Shown here piece after piece: positions 23,138 through 30,659 of a stretch of 42,571 nt of DNA. The stretch lies in NCBI GenBank assembly GCA_025964255.1, contig JAOPZF010000264.1, positions 1-42,571 on the forward strand, read 5' to 3'. How positions within the stretch are numbered: the stretch's first letter is position 1; each line of letters starts with the position of its first letter. The translations under genes and the position numbers were made by a program. The DNA is from Solirubrobacterales bacterium. GTDB taxonomy: Bacteria > Actinomycetota > Thermoleophilia > Solirubrobacterales > 70-9. Under the pieces are notes generated by a model. It saw only the letters and a list, made by a program, of their open reading frames with translations. It ran no database searches and was not told the DNA's origin.

Positions 23138-24670
23138 TCAGAGCTTGCGCAGCTCGCGCTTCAGGATCTTGCCGCTCGCATTGCGCGGTAGCTCGTCGTG
23201 GATCGAGAAGTGGGCCGGGACCTTGTAGCCTGCCAGCCGCTCGCGCGAGTACACCCGCACCGCTTCCTCGTCGAAGACCGAGCCGTTTTCGCTGTAGACG
23301 ACGTGGGCGCGGACGACCTCCCCCCAGCGCTCGTCGGGAACACCGACCACCGCCGCCTCCTCGATCCCGGGGAACGACAGCAGCACGTCCTCGATCTCGA
23401 TCGGGTAGATGTTCTCGCCGCCGCGGATGATCATGTCGTTGCGCCGGCCCGCCAGGTAGAGGTAACCCTCGGGGTCCCGGTGGGCCATGTCGCCGCCCCG
23501 GAACCAGCCGTCGACGAGCACCTCGGCGGTCGCCTCCGGCTGGTCGAGGTATCCGCTCATGCAGGCATCCGAGCGGGTCACGATCTCCCCCACCTCACCA
23601 TCGGGCACGTCGTTCATGTCCTCGTCGACGAGGCGCAGCACGATCCCGATCCCCGGCTTGCCGATCGAGCCGAGCAGGTGCTCGTGCCCTTCCAAGGCGC
23701 GCCGGTGGTCCTCCGGCCCGAGCACCGTCTGCAACCCGGCCTCGGTCCCCGCGCCGAACATGTTGAGGAACTCGCAATCGAAGGTGTCGATCGCCCGCCG
23801 CAGAAGCGATGGCGACATCGGCGCCGCCCCGTAGGCGATCGACTGGAGCCGGCTGAAGTCGGCCTTCTCGAGGTCGGGATGGGCGAGCACCATGTCGATC
23901 ATCGTCGGCACCAAGAAGACGCCGTCGAGCCGGCCGGAGCCCATCCAGCGCAGCACCGTCCCGGCGTCGAAGGGGATAACCAGGGTCATGTGCCCGTGAG
24001 CGATCCCCGACAGCGCGTAGAGCATCCCGCCGACGTGGAACAGCGGCGCGGGCGAGTAGTGCGACGCCATGCCGGTCATCCGCCGCTCGAGGATGCACTG
24101 GTTGACCATGTGCTTGACCATCCGCTGCGAGTGCATGACGCCCTTCGGCAGCGAGGTCGTGCCACTGGTGAAGGCGATGCACATGATGTCCTCTTCACCG
24201 ACCGGCACGTCGATCTCCTCGTCGGTCCCGCGCTCCAGCAGCTGGTCGTAGGAGAGGTCCCCCGACTCGGATTCGAAGCTGATCGTCGTCCGCAGCCCGG
24301 GCACGTCGACCGAGCGGATCAGGTCCGTGTAGCGGTCCGAGAAGAAGAGCGTTTCCGCCCCCGAGACCCGCAGCAGCAGCTCCAGCTCGGGCTCGGCGAG
24401 GCGGAAGTTCAGCGGCACGTAGATCGCCCCGAGCTTGGCGCAGGCGAGCAGCGTCTCGATGAACATCGTCGAGTCGGTGGCGAACAGCGCCACCCGGTCG
24501 CCCTGCTTCACCCCCAGCCCGCGCAGCCCGGTCGCCGCCCGGTTCACGCGCGAGTTGAGCTCGGCGAAGGTGAGCGTGTAGTCGTCGGTCGCCAGCGCAG
24601 GCTTGTCCGGGGTCCACTCGGCGTGGGTGCGAACCCAGTCCGCGACCCTGCTGTTCTGGTGCCCGCTCAT
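23138..24670 (-). CDS. AMP-forming acyl-CoA synthetase (FadD-like)
   Basis: Activates a carboxylic acid to its CoA thioester via an acyl-adenylate. The 510-residue protein has the P-loop IAFTSGTTSLPKGVMHS near 166-182, the A5-A7 region GWFRGGDMAHRDPEGYLYLAGR near 384-405, the hinge RRNDMIIRGGENIYP and the C-terminal catalytic Lys in NASGKILKREL. It is the last gene of the six-gene operon led by ribBA. The lactone-opening and oxygenase genes upstream suggest it activates the acid they produce. Specificity cannot be read from sequence. Confidence 0.94.
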   Translation of the reverse strand: MSGHQNSRVADWVRTHAEWTPDKPALATDDYTLTFAELNSRVNRAATGLRGLGVKQGDRVALFATDSTMFIETLLACAKLGAIYVPLNFRLAEPELELLLRVSGAETLFFSDRYTDLIRSVDVPGLRTTISFESESGDLSYDQLLERGTDEEIDVPVGEEDIMCIAFTSGTTSLPKGVMHSQRMVKHMVNQCILERRMTGMASHYSPAPLFHVGGMLYALSGIAHGHMTLVIPFDAGTVLRWMGSGRLDGVFLVPTMIDMVLAHPDLEKADFSRLQSIAYGAAPMSPSLLRRAIDTFDCEFLNMFGAGTEAGLQTVLGPEDHRRALEGHEHLLGSIGKPGIGIVLRLVDEDMNDVPDGEVGEIVTRSDACMSGYLDQPEATAEVLVDGWFRGGDMAHRDPEGYLYLAGRRNDMIIRGGENIYPIEIEDVLLSFPGIEEAAVVGVPDERWGEVVRAHVVYSENGSVFDEEAVRVYSRERLAGYKVPAHFSIHDELPRNASGKILKRELRKL

Positions 24671-24671
24671 C

Positions 24672-25781
24672 TCAGCTCGCGGCGGCGGTGGCCGGGGTCG
24701 ACAGTTGCGGCAGCACCTCGGTCCCGAGCAGCTCGATCGAGCGCATCACCTTCTCGTGCGGGATGTCATGGGACTGCACGTGCAGCAGCAGCAGGTCGAT
24801 CCCCACCGCTTCGTAGCGCCGGCACATCTCGAGACAGTGGTCGGGATCTCCGCACATCACCGTTTCGTTCTCGGTCAGGTAGTCGAAGGTGAGGTCCTCG
24901 ATCGACATCCCGTCGAGGAGTTTCTTCGCGTACTCGTAGCTGCCGAGGTTGCCGCCGTCGGTCCAGGCACCGAGCCCCGCAACCTGCTCGAGCGAGGTCT
25001 GGATGTACCAAGGGAACGGCTCGCGGGCGTCGTCGTGCGCCTGTTGGGTGGTCTCGGCGCAGTGGGTCTGGCAGAAGGTGCCGACCCGCTCGTTGATGAA
25101 CTTGCCGACCGGCACCGCTTCCTTGATCCCGTCGCGGTAGCGGGTGATCCGTTTGGTCAGCGCCTCGGGCGGCACGGCGACCGAGAACGACAGCAGCCCC
25201 ATCCCCTTGCGGCCGACGATTTCGTGGCTCTCGGCCGAGGAGGTCGCGCCCCAGAGCGGCGGGTGCGGCTGCTGCATCGGCTTCGGCACGATGCCGCGCG
25301 GCGGCAGCTTGAAGAACTCGCCGTCCCAGCTGAACTCGTCCTCGGTCCAACAGCCGACGACGACCTCGAGCGCCTCTTCCCACATCGGTCGCGTGTCGGC
25401 CGGGTTGATGCCGAAGCCTTCGATCTCGATCCGCGTGCCGGATCGCCCGGTTCCGAACTCGAGCCGGCCATTGGAGAGCAGGTCGACCGTCGCCGCCGCC
25501 TCGGCGGCGCGCACCGGATGGTTGTACGGGAACGGCAGCAGCCGCACCCCGTGGCCGATGCGGATGTTCTCGGTCCGCTCGGCGATAGCCCCGTAGAGGA
25601 CGCCCGGCGCGGAAGACTGCGAGTACTCGTCGAGGAAGTGATGCTCGACCGTCCATACGCTGTCGAAGCCCAGGCGGTCGGCCAGCTCGATCTGCTCAAG
25701 CGTGTTCTGGAAGGCGTCGTAGGCGCTGTTGGGCCCCCACGGACGCGGGACCGGGATCTCGTACATCAGTGCGAGCTTCAT
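24672..25781 (-). CDS. LLM class (luciferase-like) flavin-dependent monooxygenase
   Basis: A 369-residue TIM-barrel protein of the bacterial luciferase-like superfamily. DSVWTVEHHFLDEYS (40-54), IRIGHGVRLLPFPYNHPVRAAE (73-94) and GRLEFGTGRS (105-114) are the core family blocks. HHF is typical of FMNH2-using two-component enzymes. The flavin reductase encoded three genes upstream could supply reduced FMN. Luciferase-like proteins in catabolic operons often perform Baeyer-Villiger oxidation or hydroxylation; which one applies here is unknown. Coupled to the lactonase gene by a 4-nt overlap. Confidence 0.9.
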   Translation of the reverse strand: MKLALMYEIPVPRPWGPNSAYDAFQNTLEQIELADRLGFDSVWTVEHHFLDEYSQSSAPGVLYGAIAERTENIRIGHGVRLLPFPYNHPVRAAEAAATVDLLSNGRLEFGTGRSGTRIEIEGFGINPADTRPMWEEALEVVVGCWTEDEFSWDGEFFKLPPRGIVPKPMQQPHPPLWGATSSAESHEIVGRKGMGLLSFSVAVPPEALTKRITRYRDGIKEAVPVGKFINERVGTFCQTHCAETTQQAHDDAREPFPWYIQTSLEQVAGLGAWTDGGNLGSYEYAKKLLDGMSIEDLTFDYLTENETVMCGDPDHCLEMCRRYEAVGIDLLLLHVQSHDIPHEKVMRSIELLGTEVLPQLSTPATAAAS

Positions 25782-26671
25782 GCCGTCGCCTCCGCGACGA
25801 TCGAACCCCGATGCAATGCCAACTGCTCCGCGCCAACCCCGAGCGCAATCAGTTCGCCAGTTTTAGCCAGCGTCACCAGAACCTCTCCCTTCCCATTAAG
25901 ACAACAGTTCGTCGGTTGGCTGCCCTCCGGCAACGCGTAGGTCTCCGCGAGCTCACCGTCCCTGAACAAGTGCAAAGAGTCGTCGATCGAGCCGCATACC
26001 CAAAGCGAACCGTCGGCGGCCACGCAGATCCCGTCCGGCATCCCGCTCGGCAGCTTCACCCAGGTGGAGGGCTCGCCGAGCTCCCCGTCGGCATCGACCT
26101 CGAAGGCGAGGATCTTGCGGGTCATCGATTGGGCCAGGTACAGCGTCGACCCGTCGGGCGAGAAGGCGAGCCCGTTCGGCACCCCCTCGATCTCGGCGAG
26201 CACCGTGACGGCGCCGTCGGGCGCGATCGCGATCAGCCGCCCGGTCTTCAGGTCGCGCGGTTCGTTCCAGTTCGCCGAGTCGGTGACCAGCAGGCGCCCG
26301 TCGGGGGCGAAGCAGATGTCATTGGGCCGGTGCGGGCTCGGCCCCGGAAGCGCGTCGGCGAGCGTCGCCACGGTGCCGTCGGCGTCGATCCGCTGGACGA
26401 TCCCGTCGAACTCGCGGTCGGCGTGGACGATCCCTTCCGGGCCGAGCGAGAGACCGCCGTTGTTGGCGACGTAGACCGCGCCGTCGGCGCCGAGGACGCT
26501 GCCGTTCGGTCCGCCGCCGCAATCACCGAGCCGCGAGACGGTGCCGTCCGGGGCGACCCGGGCGACCGCTTCACCTTGCATCTCGACCACGGCGACCGAG
26601 CCGTCGTCGAGCAGGCTCGGCCCCTCGGGAAACCGCAGGCCCGAGGCGACCGTCCGCGGCTCGGCCGCCAT
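25778..26671 (-). CDS. SMP-30/gluconolactonase/LRE family protein (candidate lactonase)
   Basis: A 297-residue six-bladed beta-propeller protein. The first blade holds FPEGPSLLDDGS with the metal-binding Glu (about 17). PNDICFAPDG near 137-146 and DSANW near 152 fit the Ca/Zn-site Asn and Asp, and the late MPDGICVAADGSLWV carries the third ligand Asp, as in SMP-30 and gluconolactonase. It probably hydrolyses a lactone. Its position between two luciferase-like monooxygenases suggests it opens a Baeyer-Villiger product. ATG 26671 overlaps the upstream stop (TGATG) and gives the family-typical N-terminus. Confidence 0.85.
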   Translation of the reverse strand: MAAEPRTVASGLRFPEGPSLLDDGSVAVVEMQGEAVARVAPDGTVSRLGDCGGGPNGSVLGADGAVYVANNGGLSLGPEGIVHADREFDGIVQRIDADGTVATLADALPGPSPHRPNDICFAPDGRLLVTDSANWNEPRDLKTGRLIAIAPDGAVTVLAEIEGVPNGLAFSPDGSTLYLAQSMTRKILAFEVDADGELGEPSTWVKLPSGMPDGICVAADGSLWVCGSIDDSLHLFRDGELAETYALPEGSQPTNCCLNGKGEVLVTLAKTGELIALGVGAEQLALHRGSIVAEATA

Positions 26672-27792
26672 CAGGCCCGCTCCGCGGTTCCCGCGCCGAC
26701 GGCCGCGTCGAGCTCGGCGGTGTCGATCGGCGCCAGTTCCTTCACCCGCGGCATCACCTCGGTGGCGAAGAGGCGCAGGTTCGCCTCGCCGGTCTCCGGC
26801 GACATGCCGCTGAACGAGCAGACCGCGTTGAAGCCGTCGTTGCCGACCTTCGACTGGATGTCGACGATCCGCTGGTAGCACTCGTCCGGCGTGCCCCAGA
26901 TCTGCAGGTTGATGAAGTTCTCGATCACCTTGTCGGAGCCGTTCTCACCGATGTAGGAGGCGAGGCGGCGGTAGTACTCGTAGCCGCGGGTGCTCTCGAA
27001 GTGGCGGCCGCCGAGCTCGTAGTGGTCCATCACCGACTCGTAGTAGGCGCCGATGTACTCGCGCGCCATCTGCTCGGCGGTGTCGTGGTCCTCGTGGCAG
27101 CAGACCCAGCCGGTGACCATCGGCGCGGGCGGGTCGGTCCCTTTCAGCTCGCGGAACTGGGCGCGGTAGGCCTTCATGTCTTCGGCCACGTCCTCCCAGT
27201 CCTTCTGCGGGTTGATCAGGATCCCGGCGCCGACGTCGGCCATGATCCGCACCGACTCGGGCGAGACCGCGGCAGCGTAGAGGCGATCGCGGAAGCCGCG
27301 CACCGGTCGCGGCCGAAGCTCACGCTTGGGGATCTTGTAGAACTCGCCGTCGGCCTCGAGGATGCCGGTCTCGAGCGCCCGCACGACGATCTCGGCGGAC
27401 TCGACGAAGCGCGCCCGCGACTCGTCCATCGGGACTCGCAGGCCCTCGAACTCGATCCGCCCGAGGCCGCGGCCCATGCCGAAGATGAAGCGCCCGTCGC
27501 ACAGAAGGTCGAGCATCGCGACGCACTCGGCGACGCGGACCGGGTCGTGCCAGGGCAGGATCACGGCGCCGGAGCCGAGCTGGATGTTCTTCGTGCGCGC
27601 CGCCATGTAGGAGAGGAACTGCAGCGGTTCGGGGCACATCGTGTACGAGGTGAAGTGGTGCTCCACGGCCCACAACATTTCGAAGCCCAGCGGCTCTGCC
27701 AGGTCGCACAACGCCAGCTCGTTCTTGTAGACCTCATGGTCGACGGCGGCGTCGCCCCCGCCCTGAAAAATGGTCGTGTAACCGACGCGCAT
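26671..27792 (-). CDS. LLM class flavin-dependent monooxygenase
   Basis: A 373-residue luciferase-like protein beginning MRVGYTTIFQ. FEMLWAVEHHFTSYTMCPEP, IQLGSGAVILPWHDPVRVAE and DGRFIFGMGRGLGRIEFEG are the family core. A GGGRH-like segment near ELGGRHFESTRGYEYY and LINLQIWGTPDEC near the C-terminus are also typical. ATG 27792 is preceded by GGGAGGA about 10 nt upstream, supporting this start. It follows the flavin reductase gene by 5 nt, so a two-component FMN-dependent system is likely. Confidence 0.9.
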   Translation of the reverse strand: MRVGYTTIFQGGGDAAVDHEVYKNELALCDLAEPLGFEMLWAVEHHFTSYTMCPEPLQFLSYMAARTKNIQLGSGAVILPWHDPVRVAECVAMLDLLCDGRFIFGMGRGLGRIEFEGLRVPMDESRARFVESAEIVVRALETGILEADGEFYKIPKRELRPRPVRGFRDRLYAAAVSPESVRIMADVGAGILINPQKDWEDVAEDMKAYRAQFRELKGTDPPAPMVTGWVCCHEDHDTAEQMAREYIGAYYESVMDHYELGGRHFESTRGYEYYRRLASYIGENGSDKVIENFINLQIWGTPDECYQRIVDIQSKVGNDGFNAVCSFSGMSPETGEANLRLFATEVMPRVKELAPIDTAELDAAVGAGTAERA

Positions 27793-27797
27793 GGCGT

Positions 27798-28346
27798 TCA
27801 GTCCTCCCGTTGGTTGTCGTTGGAAAGGCGGCTGTAGCCACCGCGGTGAAAGACGAGTGGGGCGGCCTCGGGGCCGGCGTCGACATCGAGGACGCGGCCG
27901 AGGACGAGGACGTGATCGCCCGCCGGGTAGGTCGCCTCGAGGTCGCAGTCGACCCAGGCGACGGCGCCCGGCAGCATCGGCGCGCCGCCCGGCGAGCGGC
28001 CCCAGTCGAGGCCGGCGAACTTGTCGCCGCCGCTGACGGCGAAGCGGCGGGAGACGTGCTCGTGGTCGTCGGCGAGGACGCTGATGCAGAAGGAGCCGGC
28101 TTCCTCGACCCGCGGCCAACTGGTCGAGGTCGAGGCGACGAAGACGCCGACCAGTGGCGGGTCGAGCGAGACCGAGACGAAAGAGCCGACCGAGAGGCCG
28201 GCGGGGCCGTCGGCGTGGGTGGCGGCGATCACGCAGACCGACGTCGGCACCTGCGCCATCACGTCGCGGAACCGGCGCGGGTCGACGCTCGGCGCCGCGC
28301 CAGCCTCGACGGACGTGACCGGTTCGGCCTTCGTCGCGGCGGCCAT
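27798..28346 (-). CDS. Flavin reductase (HpaC/flavin reductase-like domain)
   Basis: A 182-residue FMN-binding split-barrel protein. FRDVMAQVPTSVCVIAA near 26-42, GLSVGSFVSVSLDPPLVGVFV near 50-70 and SFCISVLADDHEHVSRRFA near 85-103 match the short-chain flavin reductases that supply FMNH2 or FADH2 to monooxygenases. An alanine-rich 25-residue N-terminal stretch precedes the domain. ATG 28346 shares one base with the ribBA stop. Flanked by ribBA and a luciferase-like monooxygenase, it is the likely reductase partner of both LLM enzymes of this operon. Confidence 0.9.
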   Translation of the reverse strand: MAAATKAEPVTSVEAGAAPSVDPRRFRDVMAQVPTSVCVIAATHADGPAGLSVGSFVSVSLDPPLVGVFVASTSTSWPRVEEAGSFCISVLADDHEHVSRRFAVSGGDKFAGLDWGRSPGGAPMLPGAVAWVDCDLEATYPAGDHVLVLGRVLDVDAGPEAAPLVFHRGGYSRLSNDNQRED

Positions 28347-29581
28347 CAGACCACCGCTCCCCGGGTCCGCGGAGCGGGCAGGTCGTGGCCGAAGCGCAGC
28401 CGCTTCGTCTCCAGGTAGTGGATGTTGTCCTCGTGCGGAGTCGCCCGCAACGGGCGGGCGATCGCGTCGATCCCGGCGGCGCGGACCGCGCCGATCTTCT
28501 CCGGGTTGTTGGTCAACAGCACCGCGGTGGTGACCCCGAGCTGGCCGAGCACCGCCGCGGCGGGCCGGAAGTCGCGGCCGTCGGCCGGGTGGCCGAGCTG
28601 CAGGTTGGCGTCGATGGTGTCGGCTCCCTGGTCCTGGAGGACGTAGGCGTGCAGCTTGTCGACGAGGCCGATCCCGCGGCCCTCGTGGCCGCGCTCGTAG
28701 ATCACGAGGCCGCGGCCGGCGGCGCCGATCGCCCGTAGCGAGGCTTTCAGCTGCTCGCCGCAGTCGCAGCGGCGCGAGGCGAAGAGGTCGCCGGTGGCGC
28801 ATTCGGAGTGGATCCGGACCAGCGGTGGCGGCCCCTCAGCCTCGAGGTCGCCGAGCTTCAGCACCACGTGCTCACCACCGTCAGGGAGGGTGCGCAGCAT
28901 CTCGATCGTGAAGTCGCCGTAGCGGCTGGGCAGGGCCGCCTCGGCCAGTGGCTCGACGGTGATCGCCGGCGCTCCCTCGCGGGTGGCGCTCGCGGCGGCG
29001 ATCTCGTCGACGCCGAGGGGGACGAGGCCGTGGCGGCGGGCGAAGCCGGCGACTTCCGGACCGCGCATGACGGTGCCATCGTCGTTGGCGAGCTCGCTGA
29101 TCACGGCGACCGCGGTGAGGTCGGCCATCCCCATCAGCTCGACCGCGGCCTCGGTGTGGCCGGCGCGACCGCTCAACAGCTCGGCGTGGGCGCGCAGCGG
29201 GAAGACGTGGCCGGGCCGGACGAAGTCGGCCGGGACCGAAGTTGGCGCGGCGAGCGCGCGCAGGGTCTCGGCGCGGTCGGAAGCGCTGATCCCGGTGGTC
29301 GTGTTGGCCGCCGCGTCGACCGAGACGGTGAAGGCGGTCCGGTGCGGATCGGTGTTGTCGACGACCATCGGCGGCAGGCCAAGGGCGTCGGCGCGCTCGG
29401 CGTGCATCGGCGCGCAGACGATCCCCGAGCTGTGCCGGATCAGGAACGCGAGGCGCTCGGCGGTCGCGTGCTCGGCGGCGAGGATCAGGTCAGCCTCGTT
29501 CTCACGATCGGTCGCGTCCGAGACGACGACGAACTGACCGTCGCGCAACGCGGACGTGGCTCTCCTCAAGTTGTCGGTCAT
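28346..29581 (-). CDS. ribBA: Bifunctional 3,4-dihydroxy-2-butanone-4-phosphate synthase/GTP cyclohydrolase II
   Basis: Catalyses the two entry reactions of riboflavin synthesis. The 411-residue protein has an N-terminal DHBP synthase domain (about 1-200) with DATDRENEADL and SGRAGHTEA, and a C-terminal GTP cyclohydrolase II domain (about 205-405) with zinc ligands in SECATGDLFASRRCDCGEQ and the RGHEGRGIGL motif. ATG 29581 is preceded by GGAGGG 4 nt away; in-frame ATG 29593 is an alternative. It heads a catabolic operon rather than a rib operon, 17 nt downstream of operator site 6. This suggests extra FMN/FAD supply for the flavoenzymes below. Confidence 0.95.
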   Translation of the reverse strand: MTDNLRRATSALRDGQFVVVSDATDRENEADLILAAEHATAERLAFLIRHSSGIVCAPMHAERADALGLPPMVVDNTDPHRTAFTVSVDAAANTTTGISASDRAETLRALAAPTSVPADFVRPGHVFPLRAHAELLSGRAGHTEAAVELMGMADLTAVAVISELANDDGTVMRGPEVAGFARRHGLVPLGVDEIAAASATREGAPAITVEPLAEAALPSRYGDFTIEMLRTLPDGGEHVVLKLGDLEAEGPPPLVRIHSECATGDLFASRRCDCGEQLKASLRAIGAAGRGLVIYERGHEGRGIGLVDKLHAYVLQDQGADTIDANLQLGHPADGRDFRPAAAVLGQLGVTTAVLLTNNPEKIGAVRAAGIDAIARPLRATPHEDNIHYLETKRLRFGHDLPAPRTRGAVV

Positions 29582-29597
29582 GGTTCCCTCCATCTGC

Positions 29598-29615
29598 GCC
29601 AACGTTGACGCTGAC
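29598..29615. promoter_or_regulatory. TetR-type operator, site 6 (ribBA-led operon)
   Basis: GCCAACGTTGACGCTGAC differs from the consensus only at position 2. It lies 17 nt upstream of the ribBA ATG and would control the six-gene flavin/oxygenase operon. Confidence 0.78.
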
Positions 29616-29637
29616 GGTACAGGATGGAACGGCGTCC

Positions 29638-29655
29638 GTCAACACGTATGCTGAC
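29638..29655. promoter_or_regulatory. TetR-type operator, site 7
   Basis: GTCAACACGTATGCTGAC has both outer half-sites intact. It lies 57 nt upstream of ribBA, 22 nt beyond site 6, and faces no intact plus-strand gene. It may bind cooperatively with site 6, or be left from a divergent gene now lost. Confidence 0.68.
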
Positions 29656-29833
29656 AAACCATGAAACGTCTGCAGATTGGCAATCTCGTCTGACTCCTGA
29701 CGCCGCCCGCGGTGGCGGCGCCTACGACTTCAGCGCCGCCGGCGTGCGGGCGACGCTCGCCTCCGACCTCGCCCTGATCGCCACCCCCTCCCGGACCCCC
29801 TCTGGGCCGAGCTCGACGCCCTCCTCAGAGGTT
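29656..29833 (+). other. Noncoding stretch with possible gene remnant
   Basis: No intact gene is convincing. From ATG 29661 a frame of ten codons ends at TGA. Further on, one frame reads a plausible interior (AYDFSAAGVRATLASDLALIATP) and another a plausible C-terminus (PLWAELDALLRG, stop 29833-29835). A frameshift between them would join the two, as in a decayed gene. The composition is coding-like but the evidence is thin. Confidence 0.25.
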
Positions 29834-29876
29834 GATGGGCCGAAAACCAGTCAGATAGTCCGGTTTTCGGCCCATC
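29834..29876 (-). terminator. Hairpin terminator downstream of the crotonase gene
   Basis: Arms 29834-29848 (GATGGGCCGAAAACC) and 29862-29876 are a perfect 15-bp inverted repeat with a 13-nt loop, starting 10 nt after the crotonase stop at 29887 on the minus strand. There is no U-run. It separates the acyl-CoA dehydrogenase/crotonase unit from ribBA. Confidence 0.7.
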
Positions 29877-29886
29877 GACGGCAGCG

Positions 29887-30651
29887 CTAGGACTTCTCGT
29901 CGGTTTCCCAGGGACGGAAGCGCGGGTCGAGGCGGGCGAGCGACTGCTCCTCGAGGGCGAGCGCGAGCGGCATCACGTTGGCGACCGCGGCGCGGAGGTG
30001 TTGGTTCAGCGCCCGCTTGGTCGTCTGCAGCGCGTAGGCGGGCATCGCCGCCCAGGCGACGGCCTGCTCGTGGGCGGCGGCGAGCGGGTCGTCGGCGACG
30101 GCGGTGATCAGCCCGACCTCGACCGCCGTCGCGGCGTCGAGCAGCTCCGCGCCGAAGAGCAGCTGCTTGGTGCGGTTGATGCCGACCAGCAGTGGCCAGA
30201 GGGCGGCGCTGCCGTTGCCCGCGGTCACGCCGCCCATCACGTGGCGGTCGCCGAGCTGGGCGGTCGGGAGCGCGAAGGCGGCGTCGGCCAGCGTCGCCAG
30301 GATCGCACCGAGGCCGATCGCGTCGCCGTTGACCGCGGCGACCAGAGGCTGGTCGATCGAGAGGATGCCATCGACGATCGCCTGGCCCTCCTCCATCGCG
30401 GTGAGGCCGGTGAAGGTCTCGAACTTGCGGTCGGGCCCGCCGTCGCCGCCGGCGCAGAAGGTGTCCCCCGCGCCGGTCAACACCACCGCGGCGATCGACT
30501 TGTCGCGGCGGACCGCGGTGAAGACGTCGGACAGCTCCGAATGCATCCTGTCGTCGACTCGGTTTTCGAACTCGGGGCGGTTCAGGGTGAGCGTGGCGAT
30601 GCCGTCCTCGACGGCGACCGCGATCGTGCTGAAGTCACCGGCGCGCAGCAC
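29887..30651 (-). CDS. Crotonase-fold protein (enoyl-CoA hydratase/isomerase family), noncanonical active site
   Basis: A 254-residue crotonase: IATLTLNRPE near 18-27, GDTFCAGGDGG near 62-72 and the oxyanion loop VAAVNGDAIGLGAILATLADAAFA near 103-126. Neither hydratase glutamate is present: GGCEL is GAIL here and the PEVxLG segment is DRHVMGG. It is therefore probably not a simple hydratase; isomerase, hydrolase or C-C lyase roles are known in this fold. The start is GTG 30651, with GAGGG 5 nt upstream, 8 nt after the acyl-CoA dehydrogenase stop. It is followed by a hairpin. Confidence 0.85.
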   Translation of the reverse strand: MLRAGDFSTIAVAVEDGIATLTLNRPEFENRVDDRMHSELSDVFTAVRRDKSIAAVVLTGAGDTFCAGGDGGPDRKFETFTGLTAMEEGQAIVDGILSIDQPLVAAVNGDAIGLGAILATLADAAFALPTAQLGDRHVMGGVTAGNGSAALWPLLVGINRTKQLLFGAELLDAATAVEVGLITAVADDPLAAAHEQAVAWAAMPAYALQTTKRALNQHLRAAVANVMPLALALEEQSLARLDPRFRPWETDEKS

Positions 30652-30659
30652 GGTCGCCC

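Noticed and set aside
29624-29890. 88-codon open frame on the plus strand between ribBA and the crotonase
   Set aside because: It runs through operator site 7 and a perfect terminator hairpin into the crotonase end, and has no ribosome-binding site. Only a possible decayed core remains.
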